This document shows positions 9,171 to 18,636 of a DNA stretch of 64,000 nucleotides, one piece after another. Position 1 is the stretch's first letter. Each line of letters begins with the position of its first letter. Source of the DNA: Planctomycetota bacterium (GTDB lineage Bacteria; Planctomycetota; Phycisphaerae; Phycisphaerales; UBA1924); the NCBI GenBank assembly GCA_033763975.1, contig JANRJM010000002.1:124001-188000 (forward strand), given 5' to 3'. A program made the position numbers and the translations under genes. Below the pieces are notes generated by a model. It saw nothing but the letters and a program-made list of their open reading frames with translations. It did no database searches and was not told where the DNA came from.

Positions 9171-9213
9171 AAAAACGCCACGCCGCCGGATGGGAGTGGG
9201 TCATCCGGCGGCG
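9171..9213 (-). terminator. Rho-independent terminator of the PEP-CTERM gene
   Basis: A perfect 12-bp stem (CGCCGCCGGATG with CATCCGGCGGCG, positions 9181-9192 and 9202-9213) with a 9-base loop. Read on the minus strand it is followed by TGGCG and a run of five T (9175-9171). It lies about 50 bases past the stop codon of the minus-strand PEP-CTERM gene. Confidence 0.8.
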
Positions 9214-9265
9214 CAGGCGGTGTCTGCCGAGACGTCCTGTCTGGCGTTGGTGAGACGGGGTGTGT

Positions 9266-9967
9266 TCAGCGGGTGCGGCGTCGGGCCGAGACGCACACGA
9301 GGCCAAGCCCGGCGAGCACGGTGGCTCCGGGCGCGGGCACGGGGATCAACTGGTCCTGGTGCTGGCCGCTGCGAAGCCCGAGCAGCGACGCGGGGGCGTG
9401 CGAACCGCCGATGGCGCCGAAGAGCGAGGAGAGGTGCGTGAGCACGCCCGACGAGAGGTTTGAGCCGTCGGACTTGGTCGCGCGGAAGTCGCCGTCGAAG
9501 ACGCTGAGGTTGAAGCCGGGGGCTTCGGGATCAAAGTCCACCACGATCTCCCACACGGCGAGCTGGAAGGCGGTGGCGAGGTCGTTGCTGGTCGAGGTCG
9601 AGAGCTGCGCGCCGTTGGAGAAGGCGTAGAGGTCGTTGATGGCGAGGGCCGCGTCGGCGCCCATCGGAGACGAGCCGGGGAGCATCGCGACGTCTACCAC
9701 TTCGTACGAGCGGGTGTTGGACGTGACGTGCTGGGCGAGATCGGTGCAGAAGGTGATCCAGTCGCCGTTGAGGGCGGCCGGGCCGTCGGAGAGCCGGTGC
9801 TTGAGCTGGCCGGCGAACACGGCGCCCGTGAGGTCGGGGCTGGTGATGCGGACGTTGCTGCCCCGCTGCGTGCCCGTGAAGCGGACGTCGATCGTCGAGG
9901 CGCCCGCCGCGCCCGCGAGGGCGAGCGAGGCAAGAAGGGCGGCGGGAATCAGGCGGGTCGTCTTCAT
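9266..9967 (-). CDS. PEP-CTERM protein with possible Cys-Gln thioester (TQxA-like) domain
   Basis: 233 residues: signal peptide at 1-23 (cleavage after GASA-type region AAGAS), a beta-rich extracellular domain, and a C-terminal sorting tail VPAPG (about 210-214) plus hydrophobic helix and SARRRTR. WITFCTDL places Cys74 and AFQLAVWEIVVDFD places Gln135 in the arrangement seen in Gram-positive thioester domains (TED/TQxA), where Cys and Gln side chains form an internal thioester used for covalent attachment to host ligands. That assignment rests on local motif resemblance only. A strong terminator follows the gene. Divergent from dnaE across 267 bases. Confidence 0.8.
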   Translation of the reverse strand: MKTTRLIPAALLASLALAGAAGASTIDVRFTGTQRGSNVRITSPDLTGAVFAGQLKHRLSDGPAALNGDWITFCTDLAQHVTSNTRSYEVVDVAMLPGSSPMGADAALAINDLYAFSNGAQLSTSTSNDLATAFQLAVWEIVVDFDPEAPGFNLSVFDGDFRATKSDGSNLSSGVLTHLSSLFGAIGGSHAPASLLGLRSGQHQDQLIPVPAPGATVLAGLGLVCVSARRRTR

Positions 9968-10153
9968 CTCTCGATCTCCTCTTGGTCCCGGCGGCGAGCC
10001 GGGTGATGTCGGCGGTCGAGATGAACGTGACACGCGACGGGACGAACGCCAGCGAAGGGCGCCCGCCGGGACGCCCGGGTGCGCGGGTGTGCGGCCCGTG
10101 CGGAGGGCGCGGGGGCCGCGCCGTGATTTGCGGACGTACGAGGCCGGAACGAT

Positions 10154-10190
10154 GCACAGGCGGGACGCCCGTGCCACCCAGACTGAGAAG
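10154..10190 (-). repeat. Interspersed palindromic repeat, copy in the dnaE upstream region
   Basis: On the minus strand this reads CAGTCTGGGTGGCACGGGCG followed by TCCCGCCTGTGC. The same core recurs at 19805-19862 and 47868-47900. The half GCACGGGCG / CGCCTGTGC can fold into a short hairpin. It looks like a REP-type intergenic repeat. Confidence 0.6.
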
Positions 10191-10234
10191 AGCACGCGCG
10201 ACGCGGCGGATACGCTGAGGCACACGGAGGTCGC

Positions 10235-13200
10235 ATGGGGCAGGATCGGGCCAGGCCGGGCGAGTTCACGCACCTGCACCTGCACACCGAGTACTCGCTG
10301 CTCGACGGCGGGAACCAGGTCGAGAAGCTCGTCGCGCGCGTGGCCGAACTGGGCATGAAGGCGTGCGCGATCACCGACCACGGCAACCTCTTCGGCACGG
10401 CCGCGTTCTACCTGGCCTGCAAGGACAAGGGCATCAAGCCCATCCTGGGGTGCGAGGCCTACGTCACCCCGCCGGGCAAGCCCCGCACCGACCGCACGTA
10501 CAGCGGCGGGGGCGAGGGCGGGTTCCACCTGGTGCTGCTCGCCGAGACCAACGAAGGCTGGCGCAACCTGCTGGTGCTCGCGAGCGAGGCGTACCTCACC
10601 GGCTTCTACTACAAGCCCCGCATCGATCGAGAACTGCTCGAGGTGCACAGCGCCGGGCTCATCGCCATCAACGGGCACCTGGGCAGCGAGATCGGCGACC
10701 ATCTCCTCGCGTACCACCGTTCGCGCGATGAGAAGTACTGGGCCCTCGCGCGCGAGTCGGCCGAGTGGCACGCGCGGGTCTTCAACCGCGCGGGTTCGCC
10801 GCCCCGCTTCTTCGTCGAACTCCAGCACCACATCCCCGAGCAGAACGCGATCAACCCGCACCTGATCCGCCTGGCGCGCGAGATCGGCGCGCCCCTGGTG
10901 TGCGACAACGACGCGCACTTCCTGAAGGCCGACGATCACGACGCGCACGACACGCTCATCTGCATCAGCACGGGCAAGGGCAAGGAAGACACCAACCGCC
11001 TGCGCTACCCGCGCGACCTGTACGTCAAGTCTCCCGCCGAGATGGAGGCGATGTTCGAGGCCTACGCCGACGCCGGGCGCGAGGCGCTGGACAACGCCGC
11101 GTCGATCGCCGACCGCTGCGCCGTCGACCTCCCGCTGGGCGCCAACAACTCGCCCGCGGTGCAGATCGACGTGCCCGGCCCCGGCACCCTGCCCGACCCC
11201 GCCGACCCGGCCTTCGCCGGCGACCTCACCGCGTGGTACAAGGCCTACTGCGCCGCGTTCGAGCTGCGCCCCTTCACCACCGCCCCGACCCCCGAGCAGA
11301 CGGCCAAGGCCAACGCCGACTGCGACGCCGCGCTCCGCATGCTCGCCGAGGCCGGCTTCCGCTGGCGCTACGGGCACGCCCCGGGCGCCGACGAGAAGTC
11401 CCAGCGCCTGGAGCGCGAGCTGGGCATCCTCGCGGGCAAGAAGATCTCCGCCTACTTCCTCATCGTCTGGGACTTCGTCAACTGGGGACGCCAGCGCGCC
11501 ATCCCCGCCAACGCCCGTGGCTCGGGCGTCGGCACCATGGTCGGCTACGTGCTGGGCCTCTCCAACGCCTGCCCCGTGCAGTACGGCCTGCTCTTCGAAC
11601 GCTTCACCGACCCCGACCGCAGCGAGTACCCCGATATCGATATCGACCTGTGCCAGGACGGCCGGGCCGCGGTGATTGATTACGTGCGGCGCAAGTACGG
11701 GCACGTCGCGCAGATCATCACCTTCGGCACGCTCAAGGCCCGCGCCGCCATCCGCGATGTCGGACGCGTGCTCGAGATCCCGCTGCCCGATGTCGACCGC
11801 GTCGCCAAGCTCGTGCCCGAGCAGCTCAACATCACCATCGAGGAGGCGCTGGAGAAAGAGCCCGAGCTGCGCCGTCTCGCGGCGAGCGAGCCCCGCTTCC
11901 AGCGGCTGCTCGACAACGCCGTCCAGCTCGAGGGGCACACGCGCCACGCGGGCGTCCACGCCGCGGGCGTCATCGTCGCCACCCGCCCGCTGCACGAGAT
12001 CGTCCCGCTCTACAAGCAGCCCGGCACCGAGGGGCTCGACGCGATCATCACGCAGTGGGACGGCCCGACGTGCGAGAAGATGGGCCTGCTGAAGATGGAC
12101 TTCCTGGGCCTGCGCACGCTCAGCGTCATCGAGCGCGCCAAGGCGCTGATCCGCGCGACGATTGCGGAAGAGGATGTGTGGGCCGGGGTCGGTCGACGCC
12201 CCACGGACGGCGGGCCGCACCCCCTCGACCTCGACCGCCTCGCCTACGACGACCAGCGCGTCTTCGAGCTCTTCCGCCGGGGCGAAACCACCGGCATCTT
12301 CCAGTTCGAATCCGGCGGGATGCGCCGGCTGCTGGTCGAGATGAAGCCCGACCGCCTCGAGGACCTCATCGCCGCCAACGCGCTCTTCCGACCGGGCCCG
12401 ATGGACCTCATCCCCGACTACAACCGGCGCAAGCACGGCACCGAGCCCGTGCCGCAGGTCCACGACATCGTCGACGCGTTCACGCGCGAGACCTACGGCG
12501 TCATGGTCTACCAGGAGCAGGTCATGCAGATCGTGCACGGCCTGGGCGGGATCTCCCTGCGCGACGCCTACACCCTCATCAAGAACATCAGCAAGAAGAA
12601 GGAAGACAAGATCGCCAAGGAGCGCCCCAAGTTCGTCAAGGGCGCGCAGGCCCACGGGCTCTCCGAAAAGAACGCCGAGGACCTCTTCGAACTCATCCTG
12701 AAGTTCGCCGGCTACGGCTTCAACAAGAGCCACAGCACGGGCTACGCCATCGTCGCGTACCAGACGGCGTACCTGAAGACCTACTTCCCCGCGCAGTACA
12801 TGGCCGCGTTCCTCACGTACGAGAGCCAGGCCAACAAGGTGAGCGAGTGGATCCCGTACCTCGACGACTGCCGTCGCACGCGCGTCGTCGACCCCGCCTC
12901 GGGCGTCACGATCCGCACGGGGATCGAGGTGAAGCCCCCGGACATCAATCTCTCGCAGGCGGATTTCACGGTCGTGCGCGCCGAGGCGGACGGGCACCCG
13001 CACATCCGCTTCGGGCTCAAGGCCCTCAAGGGCGCGGGCGACAAGGCGATCGAGGCGATCATCCGCGAGCGCGAGCGGGGCGGGGTGTTCACGAGCCTGT
13101 TCGACTTCTGCGAGCGCCTGCCCCCGGGCGTGCTCACGCGCCCGACGATCGAGAGCCTGGTGCGCAGCGGCGCGTTCGACGCGATCCACGGGCGCCCGCA

Positions 13201-14122
13201 GCGGGCCGCGGTGATCGCGACCATCGACCAGGCGCTGGGGGCGGGCGCGAACATCGCGGCCGACAAGGCCGCCGGGCAGGGCGGGCTGTTCTTCGGCCCG
13301 GCCGACGCCCCCGCGAAGCGTGCGGGCGTGACCCCGCCGCTGGCGCGCGTGGAGCCATGGTCCGAGGCCGAAACGCTCCGACAGGAAAAGGAAGCGCTGG
13401 GCTTCTACGTGAGCAGCCACCCGCTGGAGCGCTGGCGCGCGTGGGGGCAGGTGTTCGCGACCAGCACGACCGCGGGGCTGAAGGACCTGCCGCAGGACGC
13501 GCGCGTCGTGCTGTACGCCATGGTGCAGTCGGTGCGGACGATCGTCGTGCGCAACGGGCGCTCGGCGGGTCAGAAGATGGGCATCGTGACCGTCGAAGAC
13601 CTCTCGGGCTCGTGCGACAGCGTGCTCTTCACCGACGCGTTCGTGCGCTACGGGCACCTGGCCGAGGCCGAGAAGGTCGTCTTCGTGCTCGGACGCCTCG
13701 ACCACTCGCGGGGTGATGCGCAGGTGATCGTGGATCGCCTGGTGCCGATCGACGGCGTGCCGGTCGACGCGGGGCGCCTGCGCCTGTTCGTCGACGAGGT
13801 CCGCCTGAACGGCCAGGCCGAGGCCGCCGTCTCGCGCCTCGCCGAGATCGTCCGCGGCGGCGCCGCGACCGCCCCGCCCGCCGCCGAATCGCTGAAGGAG
13901 CCCGGCGGGCCGGCGCTCTTCGGGGTCGAGATCGTCATCGGCACCGAGCACCAGGTCGCCACGCTCGCCGCCGACGCGCGCCTCCGCGTCGCGCTCGCGC
14001 CCGACATGCTCCCGCAGTTCGAGGCCGCCCTCGGCCCGGGAATGGTCAAGGTCGCCGGCACCACCATCGAGAAGCCCGAGAACCCCAAACCCCGCTGGAA
14101 GAACCGGCGCGACGAGGACTAG
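10235..14122 (+). CDS. dnaE: DNA polymerase III subunit alpha
   Basis: 1295 residues, DnaE1-type replicative polymerase of the C family. The N-terminal PHP domain begins with HLHLHTEYSLLDGG and AITDHGNLFG. The palm carries PDIDIDLCQDGR with two catalytic aspartates, and the third is in LKMDFLGLRTL. The finger region GIFQFESGGMRRLL, the PYLDD region, the helix-hairpin-helix segment and a C-terminal OB fold (VVLYAMVQSVRTIV) follow in order. The start is ATG at 10235 with GGAGG six bases upstream, and a TACGCT hexamer lies further upstream. It is followed after 2 bases by the M28 peptidase gene, suggesting cotranscription. Apparent long frames on the opposite strand are compositional shadows. 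Confidence 0.97.
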   Translation: MGQDRARPGEFTHLHLHTEYSLLDGGNQVEKLVARVAELGMKACAITDHGNLFGTAAFYLACKDKGIKPILGCEAYVTPPGKPRTDRTYSGGGEGGFHLVLLAETNEGWRNLLVLASEAYLTGFYYKPRIDRELLEVHSAGLIAINGHLGSEIGDHLLAYHRSRDEKYWALARESAEWHARVFNRAGSPPRFFVELQHHIPEQNAINPHLIRLAREIGAPLVCDNDAHFLKADDHDAHDTLICISTGKGKEDTNRLRYPRDLYVKSPAEMEAMFEAYADAGREALDNAASIADRCAVDLPLGANNSPAVQIDVPGPGTLPDPADPAFAGDLTAWYKAYCAAFELRPFTTAPTPEQTAKANADCDAALRMLAEAGFRWRYGHAPGADEKSQRLERELGILAGKKISAYFLIVWDFVNWGRQRAIPANARGSGVGTMVGYVLGLSNACPVQYGLLFERFTDPDRSEYPDIDIDLCQDGRAAVIDYVRRKYGHVAQIITFGTLKARAAIRDVGRVLEIPLPDVDRVAKLVPEQLNITIEEALEKEPELRRLAASEPRFQRLLDNAVQLEGHTRHAGVHAAGVIVATRPLHEIVPLYKQPGTEGLDAIITQWDGPTCEKMGLLKMDFLGLRTLSVIERAKALIRATIAEEDVWAGVGRRPTDGGPHPLDLDRLAYDDQRVFELFRRGETTGIFQFESGGMRRLLVEMKPDRLEDLIAANALFRPGPMDLIPDYNRRKHGTEPVPQVHDIVDAFTRETYGVMVYQEQVMQIVHGLGGISLRDAYTLIKNISKKKEDKIAKERPKFVKGAQAHGLSEKNAEDLFELILKFAGYGFNKSHSTGYAIVAYQTAYLKTYFPAQYMAAFLTYESQANKVSEWIPYLDDCRRTRVVDPASGVTIRTGIEVKPPDINLSQADFTVVRAEADGHPHIRFGLKALKGAGDKAIEAIIRERERGGVFTSLFDFCERLPPGVLTRPTIESLVRSGAFDAIHGRPQRAAVIATIDQALGAGANIAADKAAGQGGLFFGPADAPAKRAGVTPPLARVEPWSEAETLRQEKEALGFYVSSHPLERWRAWGQVFATSTTAGLKDLPQDARVVLYAMVQSVRTIVVRNGRSAGQKMGIVTVEDLSGSCDSVLFTDAFVRYGHLAEAEKVVFVLGRLDHSRGDAQVIVDRLVPIDGVPVDAGRLRLFVDEVRLNGQAEAAVSRLAEIVRGGAATAPPAAESLKEPGGPALFGVEIVIGTEHQVATLAADARLRVALAPDMLPQFEAALGPGMVKVAGTTIEKPENPKPRWKNRRDED

Positions 14123-14124
14123 TC

Positions 14125-15240
14125 ATGCGCACACTCGCCCAGTTCGCTCTCGCCGCCGCGTGCGGCACGTGCGCCCTCGCGGCGCCGGTCGCCCCCGCGC
14201 CGCCCGTCCCGCCCGCCGAGGCCGTCACCCCCGACGCCCAGCGCCCCACCGTCGAACGCGACCGCCTCGTCGAGTTCATCAAGGCCCTGCCCCAAGCCCG
14301 CAGCCCCATGGGCGATCAGGCGCACCAGGATGGCCTGCGCCGGGCCGAAGCCCTCGTCCGCGACCGCCTCGTCGCACTCGGCCTGACCCCGGTCGAGCAG
14401 CCCTTCCCCTGGCGCCCGAGGCCGACGCGCCCCACCCAGACGCCCGGCGAGGCCGTGCCCGCCGCCCCGCCCGAGCCGGCCCCCGAACAGACGTGGCACA
14501 ACTACATCGTCGAGTTTCCCGGCACCGATCTCGCGGACGAGGTACTCGTGCTGGGCGCGCACTTCGACGCCGTGCCGAACTCGCCGGGCGCCGACGACAA
14601 CGCGACCGGGGCCGCGGCCCTCATGGAACTGGCGCGCGTACTCAAAGACGTACCCCGCCGGCGCACGCTGCGCCTGTGCTTCTTCAACCTCGAGGAAGTC
14701 GGGCTCGTGGGCAGCCGCGCGTACGTGCAGTCGCTCTCGCCCGCGGAGCGCGCCCGCGTCGTGGGGATGGTGAGCCTCGAGATGCTCGGGTACTACAGCG
14801 ACAAGCCGGGCAGCCAGCAGAGCCCGATCCCGCCCATCGAGGGCGTGTGGGACCCGCCCACGGTCGGCGACACGATCGCCGTGGTCGGCCTGGCGCGCGA
14901 CCGCGCGTTCAGCCAGCCGCTCATGGCCGCGATGCGCGACGCCGAGCCCGCGCTCAAGATCACGCCGGTGGACTTCCTGCCCGTGCCCGTCCCCGACATG
15001 ATGCGCTCCGACCACGCGCCGTTCGTGCACTCCGGGCTGGCGGGCTTCATGCTCACCGACACCGCGAACTTCCGCAACCCGCACTACCACACGCCCGGCG
15101 ACACGCTCGACACCCTCGACCTGGCGCGGTACGAACTCGTCGTGCGCGCCCTCGCGGGCGCGGCCACATCGCTCGGCAACGCCGAGTCCTGGAAGCCCGC
15201 ACCCGCCGAAGCCCCGCCCCCGGGCGTGCGCGGCCGCTGA
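14125..15240 (+). CDS. Exported M28-family zinc aminopeptidase
   Basis: 371 residues with a signal peptide (residues 1-20). M28 peptidases use two zinc ions to release N-terminal amino acids. The expected ligands are visible: His146 in LGAHFDAV, Asp157/158 in SPGADDNATG, the catalytic pair Glu190-Glu191 in FFNLEEVG, a later Asp in MMRSDHAPF and a His in NPHYHTPGDT. A Pro-rich insert (about residues 95-122) interrupts the N-terminal part. It starts 2 bases after dnaE and 10 bases before the sigma-like gene, all on the same strand. Confidence 0.9.
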   Translation: MRTLAQFALAAACGTCALAAPVAPAPPVPPAEAVTPDAQRPTVERDRLVEFIKALPQARSPMGDQAHQDGLRRAEALVRDRLVALGLTPVEQPFPWRPRPTRPTQTPGEAVPAAPPEPAPEQTWHNYIVEFPGTDLADEVLVLGAHFDAVPNSPGADDNATGAAALMELARVLKDVPRRRTLRLCFFNLEEVGLVGSRAYVQSLSPAERARVVGMVSLEMLGYYSDKPGSQQSPIPPIEGVWDPPTVGDTIAVVGLARDRAFSQPLMAAMRDAEPALKITPVDFLPVPVPDMMRSDHAPFVHSGLAGFMLTDTANFRNPHYHTPGDTLDTLDLARYELVVRALAGAATSLGNAESWKPAPAEAPPPGVRGR

Positions 15241-15250
15241 TCACCCCCGC

Positions 15251-16900
15251 GTGCCCCCGATCCCGCGTCAGCCCTGCGCCGCGCTGCTGGAACTCGAGTC
15301 GCAGGTGCGCTTCGCCCCGCGCGAGGCGCGTCGGCGCCTCATCGAGAACGCCGAGACGCTCTGCACCACGCTCGAGCCCCTCGCCCCGTGCTCGCACGCG
15401 CGCCTCGTCGAGGGCGTCACGGGCTTCCGCCCCGACGGGCACGACGACCGCCCGCTCGACGGGCGCGAGGTCGTCGCGGGGCTGGGCGCGTTCGTCGAGC
15501 GCCAGTGCCACGCCGCCCGCATGCTCGCCTCCGAGGCGCCCGGCGCGCTCGACGTCCCGGCGCTGCTGGCGCGCTGGTCGATCAGCCGCGCCACCCTCGG
15601 GCGTCTGCGCCGCCAGGGGCTGCCGGCCCGGCGCGTGCTCGACGCGCACGGGCGCTCGCGCGCCGTCTTCATGCCGCACGTCGTGGAATCCTTCGAAGCG
15701 CGGCACGGGGCGCTGCTCGCGCGGGCCGGGGCCTACGAGCGGATCTCCCCGCCCGAGGCGGCCCGGCTGCTACGGCGCGCCGCCCGCTACCACCGGCTGC
15801 TCGGGTGGTCGCGCACGCGCATCGCCAGGCACCTGAGCCTGCGCACCGGGCGCAGCGTCGAGGGGATCCGCGCGTTGCTCCTCCGCGGCGCGGGCGAGGT
15901 GTTCCGGGGCGTCGCGCGCTTGTCCGCGCGCGAGCGGGCGCTCCTCTTCCGGGCCGCCCGTCTGGGGATCGATCTCGGCACGCTCGCGCGTCGTGTGCAG
16001 CGTTCGCGCGCGTCGGTGCGCCACGCCATCAACGTCGAGCGCGCCCGGCGCCTGCGCGAACTCGCCTCGTCCGGCGCGCTCGCGCACGCCGATCACGCGC
16101 CCGCCCGCCCGACGCGCGACACCGCCGATCCGCTCGCCCTGCCGGGCGTCGGCGCCGACCTGGGCGCGGGGGGGCAGGCGCCCCTGGCCGATGTCCTCGC
16201 GCTCGCCGCCGATCGCACGCCCGCGCGCCCGTCGCTCGAACGAGCCCGGGGGCTGGCGCTGCAGTTCCTGCGCGCCCGGGCGGCGGGGGCGATCGCCCCG
16301 CTCGACGACGACCACCCGCGCGCGGAGGCGCTGGACGCGATCGAGACGGACCTGCGCTGGGCCGCCCGGCTCAAGGCCGAACTCGTGCGGGGCGAACTCA
16401 CGCTGATCGTCCGCGTGCTGGATGCGCGGCTTCCCGGGGGGCTCGCGTCGCTCCCGGTCGCGTCGATGCAGCGCGTGCTGCTCGAGGCCATCGACGCCGC
16501 CGCCGCGGGGGTCGACGCCTTCGACCCGGGGCGCGGCGGGCGCCTGGCCGGGCCGGTGGGCCTCGCGGTGGATCGCGTGGGCGTGCGCTGGGCGCGGGGT
16601 GTGCACGCCGCCCCGCAGCGCGCCCGCCCCGTGCTGGGCCCCGACGTGCGCCTGCCCGATTGGACCCGCGCGCTCTGCCCGTGGCAGCGCTGGCTCGAAC
16701 CCCCCGCGCGCGTGCGCGACTGGGCGCTTGGCGCGCCCGCCAACGATCCGCACGCCGCGTTCCTGCGCGCCCGCTTCGGCTGGAGCGGGCCGCCCCGCAC
16801 GCTGCGCGCGCTCTGCGCGGAACTCGGCATCCGCCCCACCCGCGCGCCGATCCTCGAATCCGAGGCCCTGCGGCACGCGGCACGCGCCGGCACGCGCTGA
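15251..16900 (+). CDS. Degenerate planctomycete-type sigma-70-like protein with N-terminal HTH modules
   Basis: 549 residues, GTG start. The layout recalls planctomycete sigma-70 factors that carry several DNA-binding modules before the core regions. Helix-turn-helix-like segments are at about 104-130 (LLARWSISRATLGRLRRQGL), 166-192 (LGWSRTRIARHLSLRTGRS) and 219-250 (IDLGTLARRVQRSRASVRHA). A region-2-like stretch at about 371-447 includes GELTLIVRVLDARLPGGL and GVDAFDPGRGGRL, but the aromatic residues normally used for promoter melting are missing. The C-terminal TLRALCAELGIRPTRAPILE matches the region-4 helix pattern. It may be a diverged sigma factor or a sigma-derived regulator. It is extremely rich in Arg and Ala. 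Confidence 0.6.
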   Translation: MPPIPRQPCAALLELESQVRFAPREARRRLIENAETLCTTLEPLAPCSHARLVEGVTGFRPDGHDDRPLDGREVVAGLGAFVERQCHAARMLASEAPGALDVPALLARWSISRATLGRLRRQGLPARRVLDAHGRSRAVFMPHVVESFEARHGALLARAGAYERISPPEAARLLRRAARYHRLLGWSRTRIARHLSLRTGRSVEGIRALLLRGAGEVFRGVARLSARERALLFRAARLGIDLGTLARRVQRSRASVRHAINVERARRLRELASSGALAHADHAPARPTRDTADPLALPGVGADLGAGGQAPLADVLALAADRTPARPSLERARGLALQFLRARAAGAIAPLDDDHPRAEALDAIETDLRWAARLKAELVRGELTLIVRVLDARLPGGLASLPVASMQRVLLEAIDAAAAGVDAFDPGRGGRLAGPVGLAVDRVGVRWARGVHAAPQRARPVLGPDVRLPDWTRALCPWQRWLEPPARVRDWALGAPANDPHAAFLRARFGWSGPPRTLRALCAELGIRPTRAPILESEALRHAARAGTR

Positions 16901-16917
16901 CCGCGCGACCCGCCCGA

Positions 16918-16923
16918 TACGCT
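16918..16923 (+). promoter_or_regulatory. Candidate -10 element of gatB (leaderless)
   Basis: TACGCT, 6 bases before the gatB ATG and with no Shine-Dalgarno sequence between them. Confidence 0.45.
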
Positions 16924-16929
16924 TCGTCC

Positions 16930-18531
16930 ATGACCGCCCCGCAGATCGTGTCGAGCACGCTCGTCGTCGGCATGGAAGTCCACGTCGAGCTCAGCACCCG
17001 TCGCAAGATGTTCTCGGGCGCCCCCAGCCCCGCCGCCGCCGGCGGGCAGGGCTTCGGCGAGCACGACGCCCCGCCCAACTCGCTGCTCGACCCCGTGGTC
17101 CTGGGTCTGCCGGGCGCGCTCCCCGTGATGAACCGCGCGGCGGTCGAGATGTCCATGCTCGTCGGGCTCGCGCTGAACTGCTCCATCGGCCGCCGCCCCG
17201 TCTGGGACCGCAAGAGCTACTTCTACCCCGACATGCCCAAGGCCTACCAGATCAGCCAGTACCAACTGCCCCTGTGCTTCGACGGCAGCTTCGACCTCCC
17301 CGCGCCCGACGAGCGGGGCTTTCCCGACCCCGCCCGCCCCGGCGCCCGCATCGGCATCATCCGCGCGCACCTCGAGGAAGACGCCGGCAAACTCCTGCAC
17401 GACGCGCCCGGCGGCGGGGCGATCGACTTCTCCATCCTCGACCTCAACCGCGCGGGCACGCCCCTGCTCGAGATCGTCACGCACCCGGACTTCCGCAGCG
17501 CCGAGCAGTGCGTGCTCTTCGCCAAGCTCCTCCGCGCCACCTGCCGCCTGCTGGGCGTCACCGAGGGCGACATGCAGCGCGGGCACATGCGCTTCGAGCC
17601 GAACATCAACTGCGTCCTCGCGCTCGCCGACGGGCGCGAGGTCCGCACGCCCATCGTCGAGGTCAAGAATCTCAACTCGTTCCGCTCGCTCAAGGGCGCC
17701 ATCGAGTTCGAGCACGCCGAGCAGCCCCGGCGCTGGCTCGCCGACCGGCGCGAGATGGGCCCGGGCGCCAAGGTCACCCGCGGCTGGGACGACGCCCGCG
17801 CCGTCACCTTCCCGCAGCGCGAGAAGGAAGACGCCCACGACTACCGCTACTTCCCCGACCCCGATCTCCCCCCCGTCGCCATCGACGACGACTGGCGCGA
17901 GCGCGTGCGCCTCCGCGTCCCCGAACTCCCCGCGGCACGCCTGCGCCGCTACACCACCGACGCCAACCTCCCCGCCAAGGAAGCCTTCGCGCTCATCGAC
18001 GAGCCCGACACCTGCCGCTTCTACGAAGACGCCGTCGACGCGCTTGTCGCCCTCGACATCGAACGCTCCCGCGCCGGCAAGCTCGCGGCCAACTGGGTGC
18101 TCGGCGCCTGCGCCAAGCGCGCCAACGAACGCGGCGGGCACGCCCACGACGTCGGCCTCTCGCCCGCGTGCCTCGCGGGTATCGCCAAACTCCGCGAGGA
18201 CGCACGCCTGAGCAACCAGGGCGCCGACGAACTCTTCACCACGCTCTGCGACCTCGCCGCCCACGAACGCGACCCGCGCGAGGCCCTCGCGCTCGCCGAG
18301 CGCGTCGCGGCCGAACGCGCACTGCTCATCGTCCGCGACGACGCCGCCCTGGGCCGCTGGATCGAGCAGGTCTTCGCGGCCAATCCCAAGGTCGTCGATG
18401 ATGTGCGGGGCGGCAAGGTCGCCGCCGCCGGACGCCTCGTGGGCGAGGTCATGAAACTCGCCGGCGGCACCGCCGACGCCAAGGGCGTGCGAGAGGAGAT
18501 CCTCCGCCGCCTCGGGCAGAACCCCGGCTAG
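16930..18531 (+). CDS. gatB: Aspartyl/glutamyl-tRNA amidotransferase subunit B
   Basis: 533 residues; the family is usually about 480. GatB is the kinase/tRNA-binding subunit of GatCAB, which amidates Glu-tRNA(Gln) and Asp-tRNA(Asn). Family hallmarks are VVGMEVHVELSTRRKMFSG at the N-terminus, DRKSYFYPDMPKAYQISQY, EEDAGKLLHD, DLNRAGTPLLEIVT, RFEPNINCV, EVKNLNSFRSL and DYRYFPDPDLPP, followed by the helical and YqeY-like C-terminal domains. The gatA and gatC partners are not adjacent. The start at 16930 is preceded by TACGCT at 16918 without a ribosome-binding site. Confidence 0.96.
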   Translation: MTAPQIVSSTLVVGMEVHVELSTRRKMFSGAPSPAAAGGQGFGEHDAPPNSLLDPVVLGLPGALPVMNRAAVEMSMLVGLALNCSIGRRPVWDRKSYFYPDMPKAYQISQYQLPLCFDGSFDLPAPDERGFPDPARPGARIGIIRAHLEEDAGKLLHDAPGGGAIDFSILDLNRAGTPLLEIVTHPDFRSAEQCVLFAKLLRATCRLLGVTEGDMQRGHMRFEPNINCVLALADGREVRTPIVEVKNLNSFRSLKGAIEFEHAEQPRRWLADRREMGPGAKVTRGWDDARAVTFPQREKEDAHDYRYFPDPDLPPVAIDDDWRERVRLRVPELPAARLRRYTTDANLPAKEAFALIDEPDTCRFYEDAVDALVALDIERSRAGKLAANWVLGACAKRANERGGHAHDVGLSPACLAGIAKLREDARLSNQGADELFTTLCDLAAHERDPREALALAERVAAERALLIVRDDAALGRWIEQVFAANPKVVDDVRGGKVAAAGRLVGEVMKLAGGTADAKGVREEILRRLGQNPG

Positions 18532-18636
18532 CCGGCTGCGGGGGCTCGCAACACCCGGTGCCCGGACCTCCGGATGGGGCGTGGCATGGCCCCCGGGCCG
18601 CGCCCCCTATCGTGAGGGTTCCTCCGGGAGCCTTGC

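Noticed and set aside
9266-13951. Very long open frame on the minus strand across dnaE (and similar ones opposite gatB, the DUF115 fusion and feoB)
   Set aside because: High GC leaves few stop codons. The translations are Arg/Ala/Gly-rich or Glu/Asp/Val-rich without motifs, while the opposite strand encodes a recognised protein. Only the last 702 bases of this frame are a real gene.
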